Of a stretch of 57,568 bases of DNA, positions 28,261-37,601 are shown piece by piece. This DNA is from Verrucomicrobiia bacterium. GTDB taxonomy: Bacteria > Verrucomicrobiota > Verrucomicrobiia > Palsa-1439. A model generated the notes under the pieces. That model was not told the DNA's origin, did not search any database, and saw nothing but the letters and a program-made list of their open reading frames with translations. The DNA is taken from the NCBI GenBank assembly GCA_022072455.1, contig JAJVHY010000027.1, forward strand, positions 8,500-66,067. The letters are read 5' to 3'. A program made the position numbers and the translations under genes. The stretch's first letter is position 1. Every line of letters begins with the position of its first letter.

Positions 28261-29230
28261 AATTCGATTTCTCGCGCAGACGCTCCCAGAGCGCTTGCTC
28301 TTCGCCGGTCACTCGCGTGGGTGCTTCGATCTTCACAACGACGTACAAATCGCCCCGCGTCCCATTCACGCCCGGCAACCCGTGTCCGCGCAAGCGCAAT
28401 TGCTGTCCACTCGCCGTGCCAGGCGGAATCGCCAACGCCACCGCCTTGTCCAGCGTCGGCACGTTCACTTTCGCACCGAACACCACTTCCCACGGCGCGA
28501 CCGGCAAATCGTAGTAAAGGTCGGCGCCGCGCACGCTGAAATCGGGGTGCTTCGCAAATTTCACACGCAAATAGAGATCACCGGCGCTCCCACCGCCCGT
28601 GCCTTCGTGACCGCGACCGGCCAGACGAATCAGTTGCCCCTCACTCACCCCCGCCGGAATGCGCACGCGGTAGGTCTGCGTTTCGGCGTGCCCGGTCTGT
28701 GCGTCGGTGCGGCGCACACTGACCTCACGGCGCGAACCGCGCAGGGCTTCCTCCAACGTGACGAGGATGTCGCCTTCGATGTCCGCGCCGCGTTGTGCCG
28801 CGGTATCTTGTGCCGGCGTTCCGAAGTCGAATTGCTCGAAACCAGAGAATCCACCTCGACCGCGTCCGCCACCAAAAAATTGCTCGAAGAAATCGCTGAA
28901 GCCGGTACCACCGAAATGAAATTCAACGTCCCGTCCGCCCGTCGCACCGTGGAATGCGTCGGCTGGCTCGTGCCAGCCGGGCGGCACGCCGCCGTGTTGT
29001 TGCCAACCGGCGCCGAGTTGATCGTACTTGCGGCGTTTCTCGGGGTCGCCGAGGACTTCGTACGCTTCGTTGATGGTCTTGAACTTCTCCTCGGCCTGCC
29101 GTTTGTCGCCTTTGGCTTTATCGGGATGATACTGGATGGCGAGTTTTCGGAACGCGCGTTTGATTTCCTCCGGCGACGCGTCCTTCGCCACGCCCAGCGT
29201 CGCATAATAATCTCTGAACTCGACCGGCAT
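28238..29230 (-). CDS. cbpA: DnaJ-family co-chaperone, CbpA-like
   Basis: 330-residue J-domain protein. The N-terminal J domain (about residues 6-72) contains the HPD motif (YHPDKAKGD). A G/F-rich linker follows (GGGRGRGGFSGF), then two C-terminal substrate-binding domains (GDILVTLEEALRGS..., GADLYYDLPVAPWEVVFGAKVNVPTLDK) with no zinc finger, which is the CbpA/type II arrangement. It would stimulate DnaK and deliver clients. It is the last gene of a minus-strand chaperone cluster (mini-DnaJ, Hsp20, this gene). The 63-bp gap to the upstream hsp20 gene contains no obvious promoter. Confidence 0.92.
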   Translation of the reverse strand: MPVEFRDYYATLGVAKDASPEEIKRAFRKLAIQYHPDKAKGDKRQAEEKFKTINEAYEVLGDPEKRRKYDQLGAGWQQHGGVPPGWHEPADAFHGATGGRDVEFHFGGTGFSDFFEQFFGGGRGRGGFSGFEQFDFGTPAQDTAAQRGADIEGDILVTLEEALRGSRREVSVRRTDAQTGHAETQTYRVRIPAGVSEGQLIRLAGRGHEGTGGGSAGDLYLRVKFAKHPDFSVRGADLYYDLPVAPWEVVFGAKVNVPTLDKAVALAIPPGTASGQQLRLRGHGLPGVNGTRGDLYVVVKIEAPTRVTGEEQALWERLREKSNFNPRRPV

Positions 29231-29293
29231 CGTTCCCGCCTTCTGGCGGCGACGGCCGGTTGAGCCGCCGCCGCCACATCGGAGCTTCGTTGC

Positions 29294-29749
29294 TTACGCC
29301 ACTTTCACTTCGATTTGTTTCGGCCTGGACTTCTCGCTCTTGGCCAAGTGCACCTTCAGCAGGCCGTCTTTGAACTCCGCGTTGACCTTGCCGGCATCGG
29401 CGTCATCCGGCAGCGTGAAACTACGCACAAAGCTGCCGTACGAACGCTCGACCCGATGATACCGTTTGTTCTTCTCCTCCTTCTCGACCTTGCGTTCGCC
29501 GGTAATCATCAAGACACCCTCTTGGACGGTGACTTTCACGTCTTCCTTTTTCACCTCCGGCAGATCAGCCTTGATGAGGTACTCTTTCTCATCCTCAATA
29601 ATGTCCACCAGCGGCGCCCATTGGGCAACCGTCATGGCTTCCTCTTCCCCCTCCCGGCGGCGTGTCGGCGCGCGCCCAAAGAGACTGTCGAGGCGCGTGT
29701 GTAGGTCTTCGAGATCCTTAAACGGATCCCATCGAGTGATTCCGTTCAT
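29294..29749 (-). CDS. Hsp20/alpha-crystallin small heat-shock protein
   Basis: 151-residue small heat-shock protein that holds unfolding proteins without ATP. The N-terminal MNGITRWDPFKDLEDL and the alpha-crystallin domain (about residues 45-140) with VDIIEDEKEYLIKADLPEVKKEDVKVTV and a final KEGLLK-like stretch (FKDGLLKVHLAKSEK) are typical; the C-terminus has a PKQIEVKVA tail. Length is normal. Placement between two J-protein genes supports a stress-response cluster in which clients pass from Hsp20 to a DnaK/J system. Confidence 0.93.
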   Translation of the reverse strand: MNGITRWDPFKDLEDLHTRLDSLFGRAPTRRREGEEEAMTVAQWAPLVDIIEDEKEYLIKADLPEVKKEDVKVTVQEGVLMITGERKVEKEEKNKRYHRVERSYGSFVRSFTLPDDADAGKVNAEFKDGLLKVHLAKSEKSRPKQIEVKVA

Positions 29750-29853
29750 GTTGTGTTTTCCCTTTCTTATTCAGCGGGATTTTTGTTCGCCGCGCCTGCC
29801 GCTGAAATCATCAGGCGAGACGACCGTATTGACGGTGTTGTTAATTCCTGATT

Positions 29854-30495
29854 TCACAAAACTTCCTTTCCGCTGACGCGAAAAACCACAGTCAGAAAGA
29901 AATTGTGGATGCCGAACTGCGTCAGCGGCAAACGCAGCACGTACCCGTTACGAATGCCGGCAGGGTAGTTGATATCGACCGGGCACTCCGTCGTCAGCGT
30001 CCCATGGCCGGCACAGCGCCAACATTCATACCCGGCAAGATGACCGTGACCGCCACACGTCGAGCATTCCGCGCGCGCCGGTATTTCCACCCGCACCCGG
30101 CCACCAGTGCGGGCTTCGACCGGGTCGAGGATCACTTCGAGTGTCAGACTCTCCAGATGTTCGGCTTTCGGTTGATCGAACCCGCTAAAATTACTCCACA
30201 GCCGGTCAAACAACTCGTCGAACGACGGCTGAACAGTCGCAAATTCATTCAGCGCCATGTCACGGAAACCGGTCACTGGTTCGACAGGGCGACGACGGAT
30301 CTGCCGGTCGTAATCGCGACGTCGCGCTGGGTCGCTCAACGTCGCGTACGCCTCTTGGGCCTCAATGAACGGGCCGGTAGTGAGCCCGGACTTATCCGGA
30401 TGCAGTTCCAACGCCCGGCGTCGAAACGCCGCCTTAATTTCCTCGACGCTCGCGTCAGCACTAATTCCGAGGATAACGTAGAAATTCTGTTTCAC
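29854..30495 (-). CDS. Short DnaJ-like protein with half zinc finger
   Basis: 213 residues. An N-terminal J domain (about 4-68) has the HPD motif (LELHPDKSGL), and a linker is followed by a single C-terminal-type beta domain (LTLEVILDPVEARTGGRVRVEIP). Inserted in this domain are only two C-x-x-C-x-G-x-G-like motifs (CSTCGGHG and CWRCAGHG), where canonical DnaJ has four, enough for one zinc site. The second substrate-binding domain and dimerisation region are absent. The start is a GTG at 30495 with GGAGG seven bases upstream, and the gene leads the minus-strand chaperone cluster. It could be a specialised DnaK partner for the adjacent Hsp20; that is inference. Confidence 0.82.
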   Translation of the reverse strand: MKQNFYVILGISADASVEEIKAAFRRRALELHPDKSGLTTGPFIEAQEAYATLSDPARRRDYDRQIRRRPVEPVTGFRDMALNEFATVQPSFDELFDRLWSNFSGFDQPKAEHLESLTLEVILDPVEARTGGRVRVEIPARAECSTCGGHGHLAGYECWRCAGHGTLTTECPVDINYPAGIRNGYVLRLPLTQFGIHNFFLTVVFRVSGKEVL

Positions 30496-30727
30496 CGCAT
30501 TTCCTCCTCATGCCCAATTGCATCCTTAACACCAATGCCGTCTCAGGTGCCACGTTGCATAGTGCGTGCCGGATTCTCCCCGCATCCACAGGACACGCAT
30601 TTATCGTCACTTACACAAACAAGGTCCGACAACTGGGACAAGTTGACCAAAACAGTGTGTGTCAGAACCTGCAAAGCGCGACATTTTGACGAACCGCTAC
30701 CTGCGTGTGCTATAAATCCAACCGACA
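30496..30727. other. Divergent intergenic region, chaperone cluster / hrpB
   Basis: 232 bp between divergent genes. No gene is visible. The ribosome-binding site of the mini-DnaJ gene and a hrpB promoter candidate (30686-30716) lie at the two ends. No CIRCE element or clear heat-shock promoter was found for the chaperone genes. Confidence 0.5.
30686..30716 (+). promoter_or_regulatory. Candidate hrpB promoter giving a very short leader
   Basis: TTGACG (30686-30691), a 19-bp spacer and TATAAA (30711-30716), the latter preceded by TGC, making an extended -10. The predicted start near 30722 is only about 6 nt before the ATG at 30728, and no Shine-Dalgarno sequence is present, so the mRNA would be almost leaderless. 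Confidence 0.5.
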
Positions 30728-33238
30728 ATGCGACCGCAAGACTTGCCCATTATTGAGATCAAAGACGGACTGATCGCCGCGACGGCGAAATACCGGCGGC
30801 TCATTCTCACCGCCCCTACCGGCTCCGGTAAGTCCACCCAAGTCCCACAGTTCCTTGTGGATTCAGGATTCACCGGCCAAGTCGTCATCCTCCAACCCCG
30901 CCGCCTCCCGGCCCGACTCCTAGCCGGCTGGGTTGCGCAATCCCGTGGCGGCAAAGTCGGCGACGAAGTCGGGTACCAAATCCGGCTCGATAATGTCACG
31001 AGCGACAAGACCCGCATCCGGTATGTCACGGAAGGCATCCTGCTCCGGCAAATGCTCAACGACCCCAAACTCACCGGCATCAGCGCGATTCTCTTCGACG
31101 AATTCCACGAACGTCATCTCTACGGCGACATCACCCTCGCCCGCGCGTTGCAGATTCAAGAGACGACGCGCCCCGATCTTCTCATCATCGTGATGTCCGC
31201 CACACTGGACGTGAACGCGGTCGAGAAATACCTCCAGCCCTGTCTCGTCCTCGAATCCAAAGGCCGCACGTTCCCGGTCGAGACTCAGTATATCTCGCAC
31301 CCAGTCGGCGACATGCCGGTCTGGGACGTGGCCGCCGAAGAATGCGAACGCCTCGTCCGTTTGCACCGCGAAGGCGACGTCCTCATCTTCATGCCCGGCG
31401 GTTACGAAATCAGCCGCACCGTCCAAGCCGTCAAAGACATGCTCGGCAGCAAATTCATGGTCTTACCGCTGCACGGCGAACTCCCGCCCCACGAACAAGA
31501 CGCCGCCGTCGCCCGGTACGATCTCCGCAAAGTCGTCGTCGCCACCAACGTCGCCGAAACTTCGCTCACCATCGACGGCGTCCGTCTGGTCATCGACAGC
31601 GGCCTCGCCCGCATCCCCCGGTACGATCCGCATCGCGGCATCAACACCCTTCTCATCGAAAAAGTCAGCCGCGCCAGTTCCGATCAACGTACCGGTCGCG
31701 CCGGCCGCACCGCGCCAGGCATCAGTCTCCGTCTCTGGACACAACGCGAACATGAATCCCGTCCCGCGCAAGAACTGCCGGAGATCAAACGTCTCGACCT
31801 CGCGGAAGTCGTCCTCACGCTGAAAGCCAGCGGCGTTGACGATGTGAAAGCATTCCGTTGGCTCGAACCACCCGACCCGCGTTCGCTCGAACGTGCGGAA
31901 GTATTGCTCGAAGACCTCGGCGCGCTTGACCATCACCAACGCATTACCGACCTCGGGCGCCGCATGCTCGCGTTCCCGTTGCATCCCCGGTATTCCCGAA
32001 TGCTGTTGGCCGCGCATGAAATCGGCTGTGTCCGGCAAATCGCGCTCATCGCGGCACTCACTCAAGGCCGGTCACTCCTCACCCGTGGCGATGGCCGGCA
32101 AGTCCGCGATTCGCGCGATGAACTTTTCGGCGGCGAAACCGCGTCCGACATGTTCGTCCTGATGCGTGCGTGGCGCTATGCCGACCGGAATGGCTACGAT
32201 CTCCGCCGCTGCAAAGCGCTCGGCATCCACGCCCAGTCCGCCCGGCAAGTCGGCCCGTTGTACGAACAGTTCATCGACATCGCGAGACGCGAGAAACTCG
32301 ACGTGAGCGAGAAGCCCACGACGAACGAGGCGATTCAACGCTGCATCCTTGTCGGCTTCTCCGACCATCTTGCCCACCGGCTTGATGCCGGCACGCTGCG
32401 TTGCGAGATCGTGCATAACCGGCGCGGCCTACTCGCACGCGAGTCGGTCGTGACGGCACCGCTGTTTGTCGCGACTGAGATTGCCGAGATCGAAGGCAAG
32501 GAAGTGAATGTGCTTTTGAACCTCTGTACCGAGGTGAAGGAAGACTGGTTGAAACAACTTTTCCCAGAGGATTTTCAGGAGACACGAGCCGTTGCACTGG
32601 ATGAAAGCCGGCGCGTGGTCTGCCGGATTCAGCGACGCTTTCGTGACTTGGTGTTGGACTCGAAGCCGACCAACGACGTCCCACGCGATGAAGCGGCGCG
32701 GATTCTGGCCGAAGAAGTCGTGGCCGGTCGTCTCAAGCTTAACGAGTGGAACGACGCCGTCGAGCAGTGGATTCTGCGCGTGAACTGGTTGAAGGAATGG
32801 ATGCCGGAATTGGAACTCCCCGGAATCACCGACGAGGACCGCACAACACTCATCCAGCAACTCTGCCTTGGGTCGTTGAGTTACAAGGAAATCAAAGACA
32901 AGCCGGTTTGGCCCGTGGTGAAATCATGGCTCTCCGGCCAGCAGCAAGCGTGGATTGACGAATACACCCCGGAACGCATCGAACTGAAATCCGGCCGGCG
33001 TGCGAAAGTCACCTACTCTGCCGACGGACCGCCGACGCTCGCCGCCCGCATCCAGGACTTGTACGGCACAAACTCACTATCGATCGCCAGCGGTCGCGTG
33101 CCGCTCCGGATTGAAGTCCTCGCGCCAAACAATCGCCCCATCCAAACCACTGAAAATCTCGTCGGCTTCTGGCGCGAACAATACCCGAAGTTAAAAGTCG
33201 AGTTGCAGCGCAAGTATCCGAAGCACGAGTGGCGCTAG
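30728..33238 (+). CDS. hrpB: HrpB-like DEAH-box RNA helicase
   Basis: 836-residue superfamily 2 helicase. Motif I APTGSGKSTQVPQF, motif II DEFHER (the HrpB variant of DEAH), motif III SATLD, motif V NVAETSLTIDGVRLVIDSGLAR and motif VI QRTGRAGRTAPG are all present. Helicase-associated and HrpB-type C-terminal regions follow (LPGITDEDRTTLIQQLCLG, RIELKSGRRAKVTYS). Length agrees with HrpB (about 820). The biological role of HrpB in bacteria is poorly defined, with RNA processing or ribonucleoprotein remodelling usually assumed. Its 3' end overlaps the convergent cystathionine gamma-synthase gene by 4 bp. Confidence 0.92.
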   Translation: MRPQDLPIIEIKDGLIAATAKYRRLILTAPTGSGKSTQVPQFLVDSGFTGQVVILQPRRLPARLLAGWVAQSRGGKVGDEVGYQIRLDNVTSDKTRIRYVTEGILLRQMLNDPKLTGISAILFDEFHERHLYGDITLARALQIQETTRPDLLIIVMSATLDVNAVEKYLQPCLVLESKGRTFPVETQYISHPVGDMPVWDVAAEECERLVRLHREGDVLIFMPGGYEISRTVQAVKDMLGSKFMVLPLHGELPPHEQDAAVARYDLRKVVVATNVAETSLTIDGVRLVIDSGLARIPRYDPHRGINTLLIEKVSRASSDQRTGRAGRTAPGISLRLWTQREHESRPAQELPEIKRLDLAEVVLTLKASGVDDVKAFRWLEPPDPRSLERAEVLLEDLGALDHHQRITDLGRRMLAFPLHPRYSRMLLAAHEIGCVRQIALIAALTQGRSLLTRGDGRQVRDSRDELFGGETASDMFVLMRAWRYADRNGYDLRRCKALGIHAQSARQVGPLYEQFIDIARREKLDVSEKPTTNEAIQRCILVGFSDHLAHRLDAGTLRCEIVHNRRGLLARESVVTAPLFVATEIAEIEGKEVNVLLNLCTEVKEDWLKQLFPEDFQETRAVALDESRRVVCRIQRRFRDLVLDSKPTNDVPRDEAARILAEEVVAGRLKLNEWNDAVEQWILRVNWLKEWMPELELPGITDEDRTTLIQQLCLGSLSYKEIKDKPVWPVVKSWLSGQQQAWIDEYTPERIELKSGRRAKVTYSADGPPTLAARIQDLYGTNSLSIASGRVPLRIEVLAPNNRPIQTTENLVGFWREQYPKLKVELQRKYPKHEWR

Positions 33239-34437
33239 ATCTGATCGAGTGCCTGTTTCAGGTCGGCGATAAGATCGTCCACGTCTTCGAGACCGAGGGC
33301 GATGCGGACGAGGTTATCCACCATGCCGATGGACTTGAGGTATTCCTCGGGGTAATCGAAGAACGACATCATCGCCATCTGCGTGACGAGACTTTCGCTG
33401 CCGCCGAGGCTCGGCGTAATCAAGAATAATTCGAGTGCATCGATGAACTTGCGCGCTTCCTTGTCGCCGCCTTTGACAAGGAACGTAATGACGCTACCAA
33501 AGCCGGTCATCTGCTCCTTCGCAATTTTGTGGTCGGGATGCGACGGCAGACCGGGATACCAGACCTTCTCAATCTTCGGATGCGCTTCCAACATCTTCGC
33601 GACGGTGAGACCGGCTTCGTTGTGATGTTTCATGCGCAGCGCGAAAGTCTTCAAACCGCGTTCCAACAGAAAACACGTAAACGGCCCCGGCGTCGCCCCC
33701 ATCATCCGCTGCATCCGGTAAAGGTCGACAAGCAACTCGTTCTTACCGAGTGCAACACCGGCCAAGAGATCATTATGGCCACCAAGGTATTTCGTCGCAG
33801 AATGAATCACAACGTCCACACCCAGCGCGAGCGGCTTGATGTTGTACGGCGTCGCCAACGTCGCGTCGATCATCGTCAACACCTTGTGTTGCCGGGCAAT
33901 CTTGACCACGGCCGGGATGTCGAGCACCCGGAGGTATGGGTTGGTCGGTGATTCAGTAAAAATGATATTCGTGTTCGGCCGGATGGCTTTCGCGATCGCG
34001 TCCGCGTTCGGATCCACAATCGAAACCTGCATCCCGAATTCCGCGAGAATGTTCGTCGCAAAATCGCGCGTCTGCCGGTAGCAATCTTTCGTAAAAATGA
34101 TGTGCCCGTTGCGGCGCATATACGTCTGCAACGCCATGACGACCGCGCTCATGCCGGTGGAAAAGAGCAACGCCCGCTCCGCGCCTTCGATGGCGGCAAG
34201 CTTGCGTTCGCATTCCTGCTGCGTCGGATTGCCATACCGGCCGTACTCGTGTTCCCGGATGATGCGGCCCTCGCTCTTGGCCTGCATGAACTCCAACACG
34301 GCATCAGTCGAGTCGAAGTAATAGTTCGACGTCTGCATGATCGGCGTCGAGACCGAGAAATGCGCCTTCGCTTCCCGCTCGTGACCATGAATCGCGAGTG
34401 TTGCCGGCTTGTAGGATTTGGAAGTTTTTTTGGCCAT
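33235..34437 (-). CDS. metB: Cystathionine gamma-synthase, plant-like
   Basis: 400-residue PLP enzyme of the Cys/Met metabolism family; it joins an activated homoserine to cysteine to give cystathionine for methionine synthesis. The PLP lysine is K216 in HSATKYLGGHND. Features recalled from plant CGS are unusually well matched: EYGRYGNPT, DCYRQTR, FTESPTNPYLRVLDI, LEAHPKIEKVWYPGLPSHPDH, QMTGFGSV and the C-terminal DNLVRIALGLEDVDDL. Plant CGS uses O-phosphohomoserine, and the gene sits 3 nt behind a plant-like threonine synthase that uses the same substrate, so O-phosphohomoserine is a likely donor here too. Methionine gamma-lyase or O-acetylhomoserine enzymes are less likely alternatives. Confidence 0.85.
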   Translation of the reverse strand: MAKKTSKSYKPATLAIHGHEREAKAHFSVSTPIMQTSNYYFDSTDAVLEFMQAKSEGRIIREHEYGRYGNPTQQECERKLAAIEGAERALLFSTGMSAVVMALQTYMRRNGHIIFTKDCYRQTRDFATNILAEFGMQVSIVDPNADAIAKAIRPNTNIIFTESPTNPYLRVLDIPAVVKIARQHKVLTMIDATLATPYNIKPLALGVDVVIHSATKYLGGHNDLLAGVALGKNELLVDLYRMQRMMGATPGPFTCFLLERGLKTFALRMKHHNEAGLTVAKMLEAHPKIEKVWYPGLPSHPDHKIAKEQMTGFGSVITFLVKGGDKEARKFIDALELFLITPSLGGSESLVTQMAMMSFFDYPEEYLKSIGMVDNLVRIALGLEDVDDLIADLKQALDQI

Positions 34438-34440
34438 CGC

Positions 34441-35793
<1,353 letters not shown>

Positions 35794-35839
35794 TCACCCA
35801 CCGGCACACGCAAGGCAAATGTTGATCGGAAGAATTCAC

Positions 35840-35868
35840 TTGCGGTTGACCGATCGGTCAACTACTGT
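35840..35868 (+). promoter_or_regulatory. tetR promoter with operator filling the spacer
   Basis: TTGCGG (35840-35845) and TACTGT (35863-35868) are separated by exactly 17 bp, and the spacer is the palindrome TTGACCGATCGGTCAAC. The full 18-bp palindrome GTTGACCGATCGGTCAAC spans 35845-35862. A repressor bound there would block RNA polymerase directly. The predicted start, about 35875, lies a few bases before the GTG at 35879. The palindrome is seen directly; the promoter boxes are moderate matches. Confidence 0.7.
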
Positions 35869-35878
35869 CCGCCCGCGC

Positions 35879-36484
35879 GTGAAACCGGCCCTCGATACAA
35901 AACACCGCTTGCTGGAAGCGGCCAACGAACTCATCTGGACGCAGAGCTACGGCTCCGTGAGCGTGGATGACATCTGCGCGAAAGCCGATGTGCGCAAGGG
36001 CAGTTTCTATCATTTCTTCCCGTCCAAGTCTGACCTCGCCGTTGCCGCCATCGAAGAATGCTGGCAGCAGAGCCGCGAGTGGTTGGACAAGATTTTCTCG
36101 ACTCAGAACCCGCCGTTGGAACGGATTGAGCAGTACTGCGCCGCGGTTTACGAACATCAGAAAGAGAAAGCCAAGAAGATCGGCAAGGTGTGCGGGTGCC
36201 CGTTTGCATCGCTCGGATCGGAACAGAGCACGTTGGACGAGCCGATTCGCCAGAAAGGGAAAGAGATCTTTAACCGCATGGACAAGTATCTGGAGACGAC
36301 CTTGCGCGATGCCGCCCGGGAAGACTTGATTGGCAAGACTGACTCCGCCGCTGCCGCCCGTGATGTACTGGCGTTGGTGGAAGGAATTTTACTGGAAGCA
36401 AAAGTCCAAAATGATTTGGAAATCATCAAACGCCTCAAGCCGGCCGTGTTCCGGTTTCTCGGCATTAGCCAACACGTAAAATAG
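35879..36484 (+). CDS. TetR-family transcriptional regulator
   Basis: 201-residue one-component repressor. The N-terminal helix-turn-helix (about residues 9-55) shows LLEAANELIW...YGSVSVDDICAKADVRKGSFYHFFPSKSDL, the classic TetR pattern. The C-terminal ligand domain has no recognised specificity. I prefer the GTG at 35879: the ATG at 35819 would place the operator and promoter inside the coding region, and the protein from 35879 begins eight residues before the first helix, as usual. It directly precedes the RND efflux genes (16 nt), and similar palindromes lie before it and between it and them, so it most likely represses itself and the pump. Confidence 0.88.
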   Translation: MKPALDTKHRLLEAANELIWTQSYGSVSVDDICAKADVRKGSFYHFFPSKSDLAVAAIEECWQQSREWLDKIFSTQNPPLERIEQYCAAVYEHQKEKAKKIGKVCGCPFASLGSEQSTLDEPIRQKGKEIFNRMDKYLETTLRDAAREDLIGKTDSAAAARDVLALVEGILLEAKVQNDLEIIKRLKPAVFRFLGISQHVK

Positions 36485-36497
36485 ACTGGTCAGTCAA
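36482..36497 (+). promoter_or_regulatory. Second TetR-type operator before RND genes
   Basis: TAGACTG-GT-CAGTCAA: half-sites TAGACTG and (reverse complement) TTGACTG differ at one base. The first operator has perfect half-sites TTGACCG around AT. The shared layout T(T/A)GAC(C/T)G-N2-C(G/A)GTC(A)A suggests recognition by the same repressor. It overlaps the tetR stop codon and ends 3 nt before the ATG at 36501. Confidence 0.62.
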
Positions 36498-36500
36498 ATA

Positions 36501-37601
36501 ATGAAAAGACGAATGTTCATCATGTTGGGGGCCGTTTTGTTGGTCGCCGCGGCCTTGGCCTTTGTTAAAATCACCCAATTCCGCAAAGGCATGGCCATGA
36601 TGCAGGCCATGCAACCGCCACCGGCCGCGGTCACCACTGTCGTCGTGCAACAGGAAGTTTGGCAACCTACTGCGCGCGCCGTCGGCTCCCTCAAGGCAGT
36701 CAACGGAGTCGCCGTGAGCACGGACCTGCCCGGCATCGTTGCGGAAATCGCGTTTCAATCCGGCGCGGAAGTCAACAAAGGCGATCTCCTCCTGAAGCTC
36801 GACAGCCAACAAGAGCAGGCGCAACTCCGTTCAGCCGAGGCCCGCCGCGATCTGGCCAAACAAAACCTCGACCGCCAGAAAGAACTCGTTGCCAGCGGCG
36901 CTGTATCGCAGTCGAATCTCGATTCCGCCGACAGCCTCTACCGGCAGGCGGTGGCGGCTGTGGATGAAGCCCGGGTCCTCATTGCCCGCAAGAACATCAC
37001 CGCCCCGTTCGCGGGCCGGTTGGGCATCCGACAAGTTGACCTCGGCCAGTACCTGAATGTCGGCGCGCCAATCGTGCAGTTGGAATCCATTGACCCGATT
37101 CACGTCGAATTCGCCGTCCCACAACAAAACCTCGCGCAAGTCAGCGTCGGCAAGAAATTGCGACTGAAAGCGGCCGGCCTGAATGGCGAGGAATTTACCG
37201 GCGAAGTTACCGCCGTCGAATCGCGTCTCGATGCCGCCACGCGCAACGTCATGATTCAAGGCACCGCCGCCAACAACGCCGGCAAGCTGCGGCCCGGCAT
37301 GTTCGTGGAAGTCGAAGTTTTCTTGCCGGAGCAAGAAGTTGTGACCGTCCCGGCTTCGGCGATCAGCTACGCGCCCTATGGCGATTCAGTTTTCGTCGTG
37401 AAAGATGGCAAGACCGTCGAGCAACAGTTTGTCAAACTCGGGGCCATGCGCGGCGACAAGATCACCGTTCTGACCGGCTTGAAGGCCGGTGACGAAGTCG
37501 TCTCCTCGGGTGTCTTCAAGCTCCGCAATGGCGTCCCCGTGCAGGTCAATAACAGCGTCCAGCCCGGCAACAACACGAACCCGAATCCGCCGAACACATG
37601 A
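36501..37601 (+). CDS. RND efflux periplasmic adaptor (membrane fusion protein)
   Basis: 366-residue adaptor linking an inner-membrane RND pump to an outer-membrane channel. An N-terminal hydrophobic anchor (about 5-22) is followed by a lipoyl-like half (GSLKAVNGVAVSTDLPGIVAEIAFQSGAEVNKGDLLLKLD), an alpha-helical hairpin (about 105-160), the second lipoyl half (ITAPFAGRLGIRQVDLGQYLNVGAPIVQL) and beta-barrel and membrane-proximal domains. This is the MexE/AcrA family. It has no convincing Shine-Dalgarno sequence and starts just after the operator. It overlaps the permease gene by 4 bp (ATGA). Confidence 0.93.
   Translation: MKRRMFIMLGAVLLVAAALAFVKITQFRKGMAMMQAMQPPPAAVTTVVVQQEVWQPTARAVGSLKAVNGVAVSTDLPGIVAEIAFQSGAEVNKGDLLLKLDSQQEQAQLRSAEARRDLAKQNLDRQKELVASGAVSQSNLDSADSLYRQAVAAVDEARVLIARKNITAPFAGRLGIRQVDLGQYLNVGAPIVQLESIDPIHVEFAVPQQNLAQVSVGKKLRLKAAGLNGEEFTGEVTAVESRLDAATRNVMIQGTAANNAGKLRPGMFVEVEVFLPEQEVVTVPASAISYAPYGDSVFVVKDGKTVEQQFVKLGAMRGDKITVLTGLKAGDEVVSSGVFKLRNGVPVQVNNSVQPGNNTNPNPPNT

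Noticed and set aside
27732-28493. Minus-strand open frame of 253 codons spanning the gap and the cbpA-like 3' end
   Set aside because: It overlaps cbpA in another frame and runs antisense to the recognisable deacetylase relict; the translation has no family features.
35819-35878. TetR start at the ATG 35819
   Set aside because: The promoter and 18-bp operator would be inside the coding sequence and the extra 20 residues are unlike TetR N-termini.
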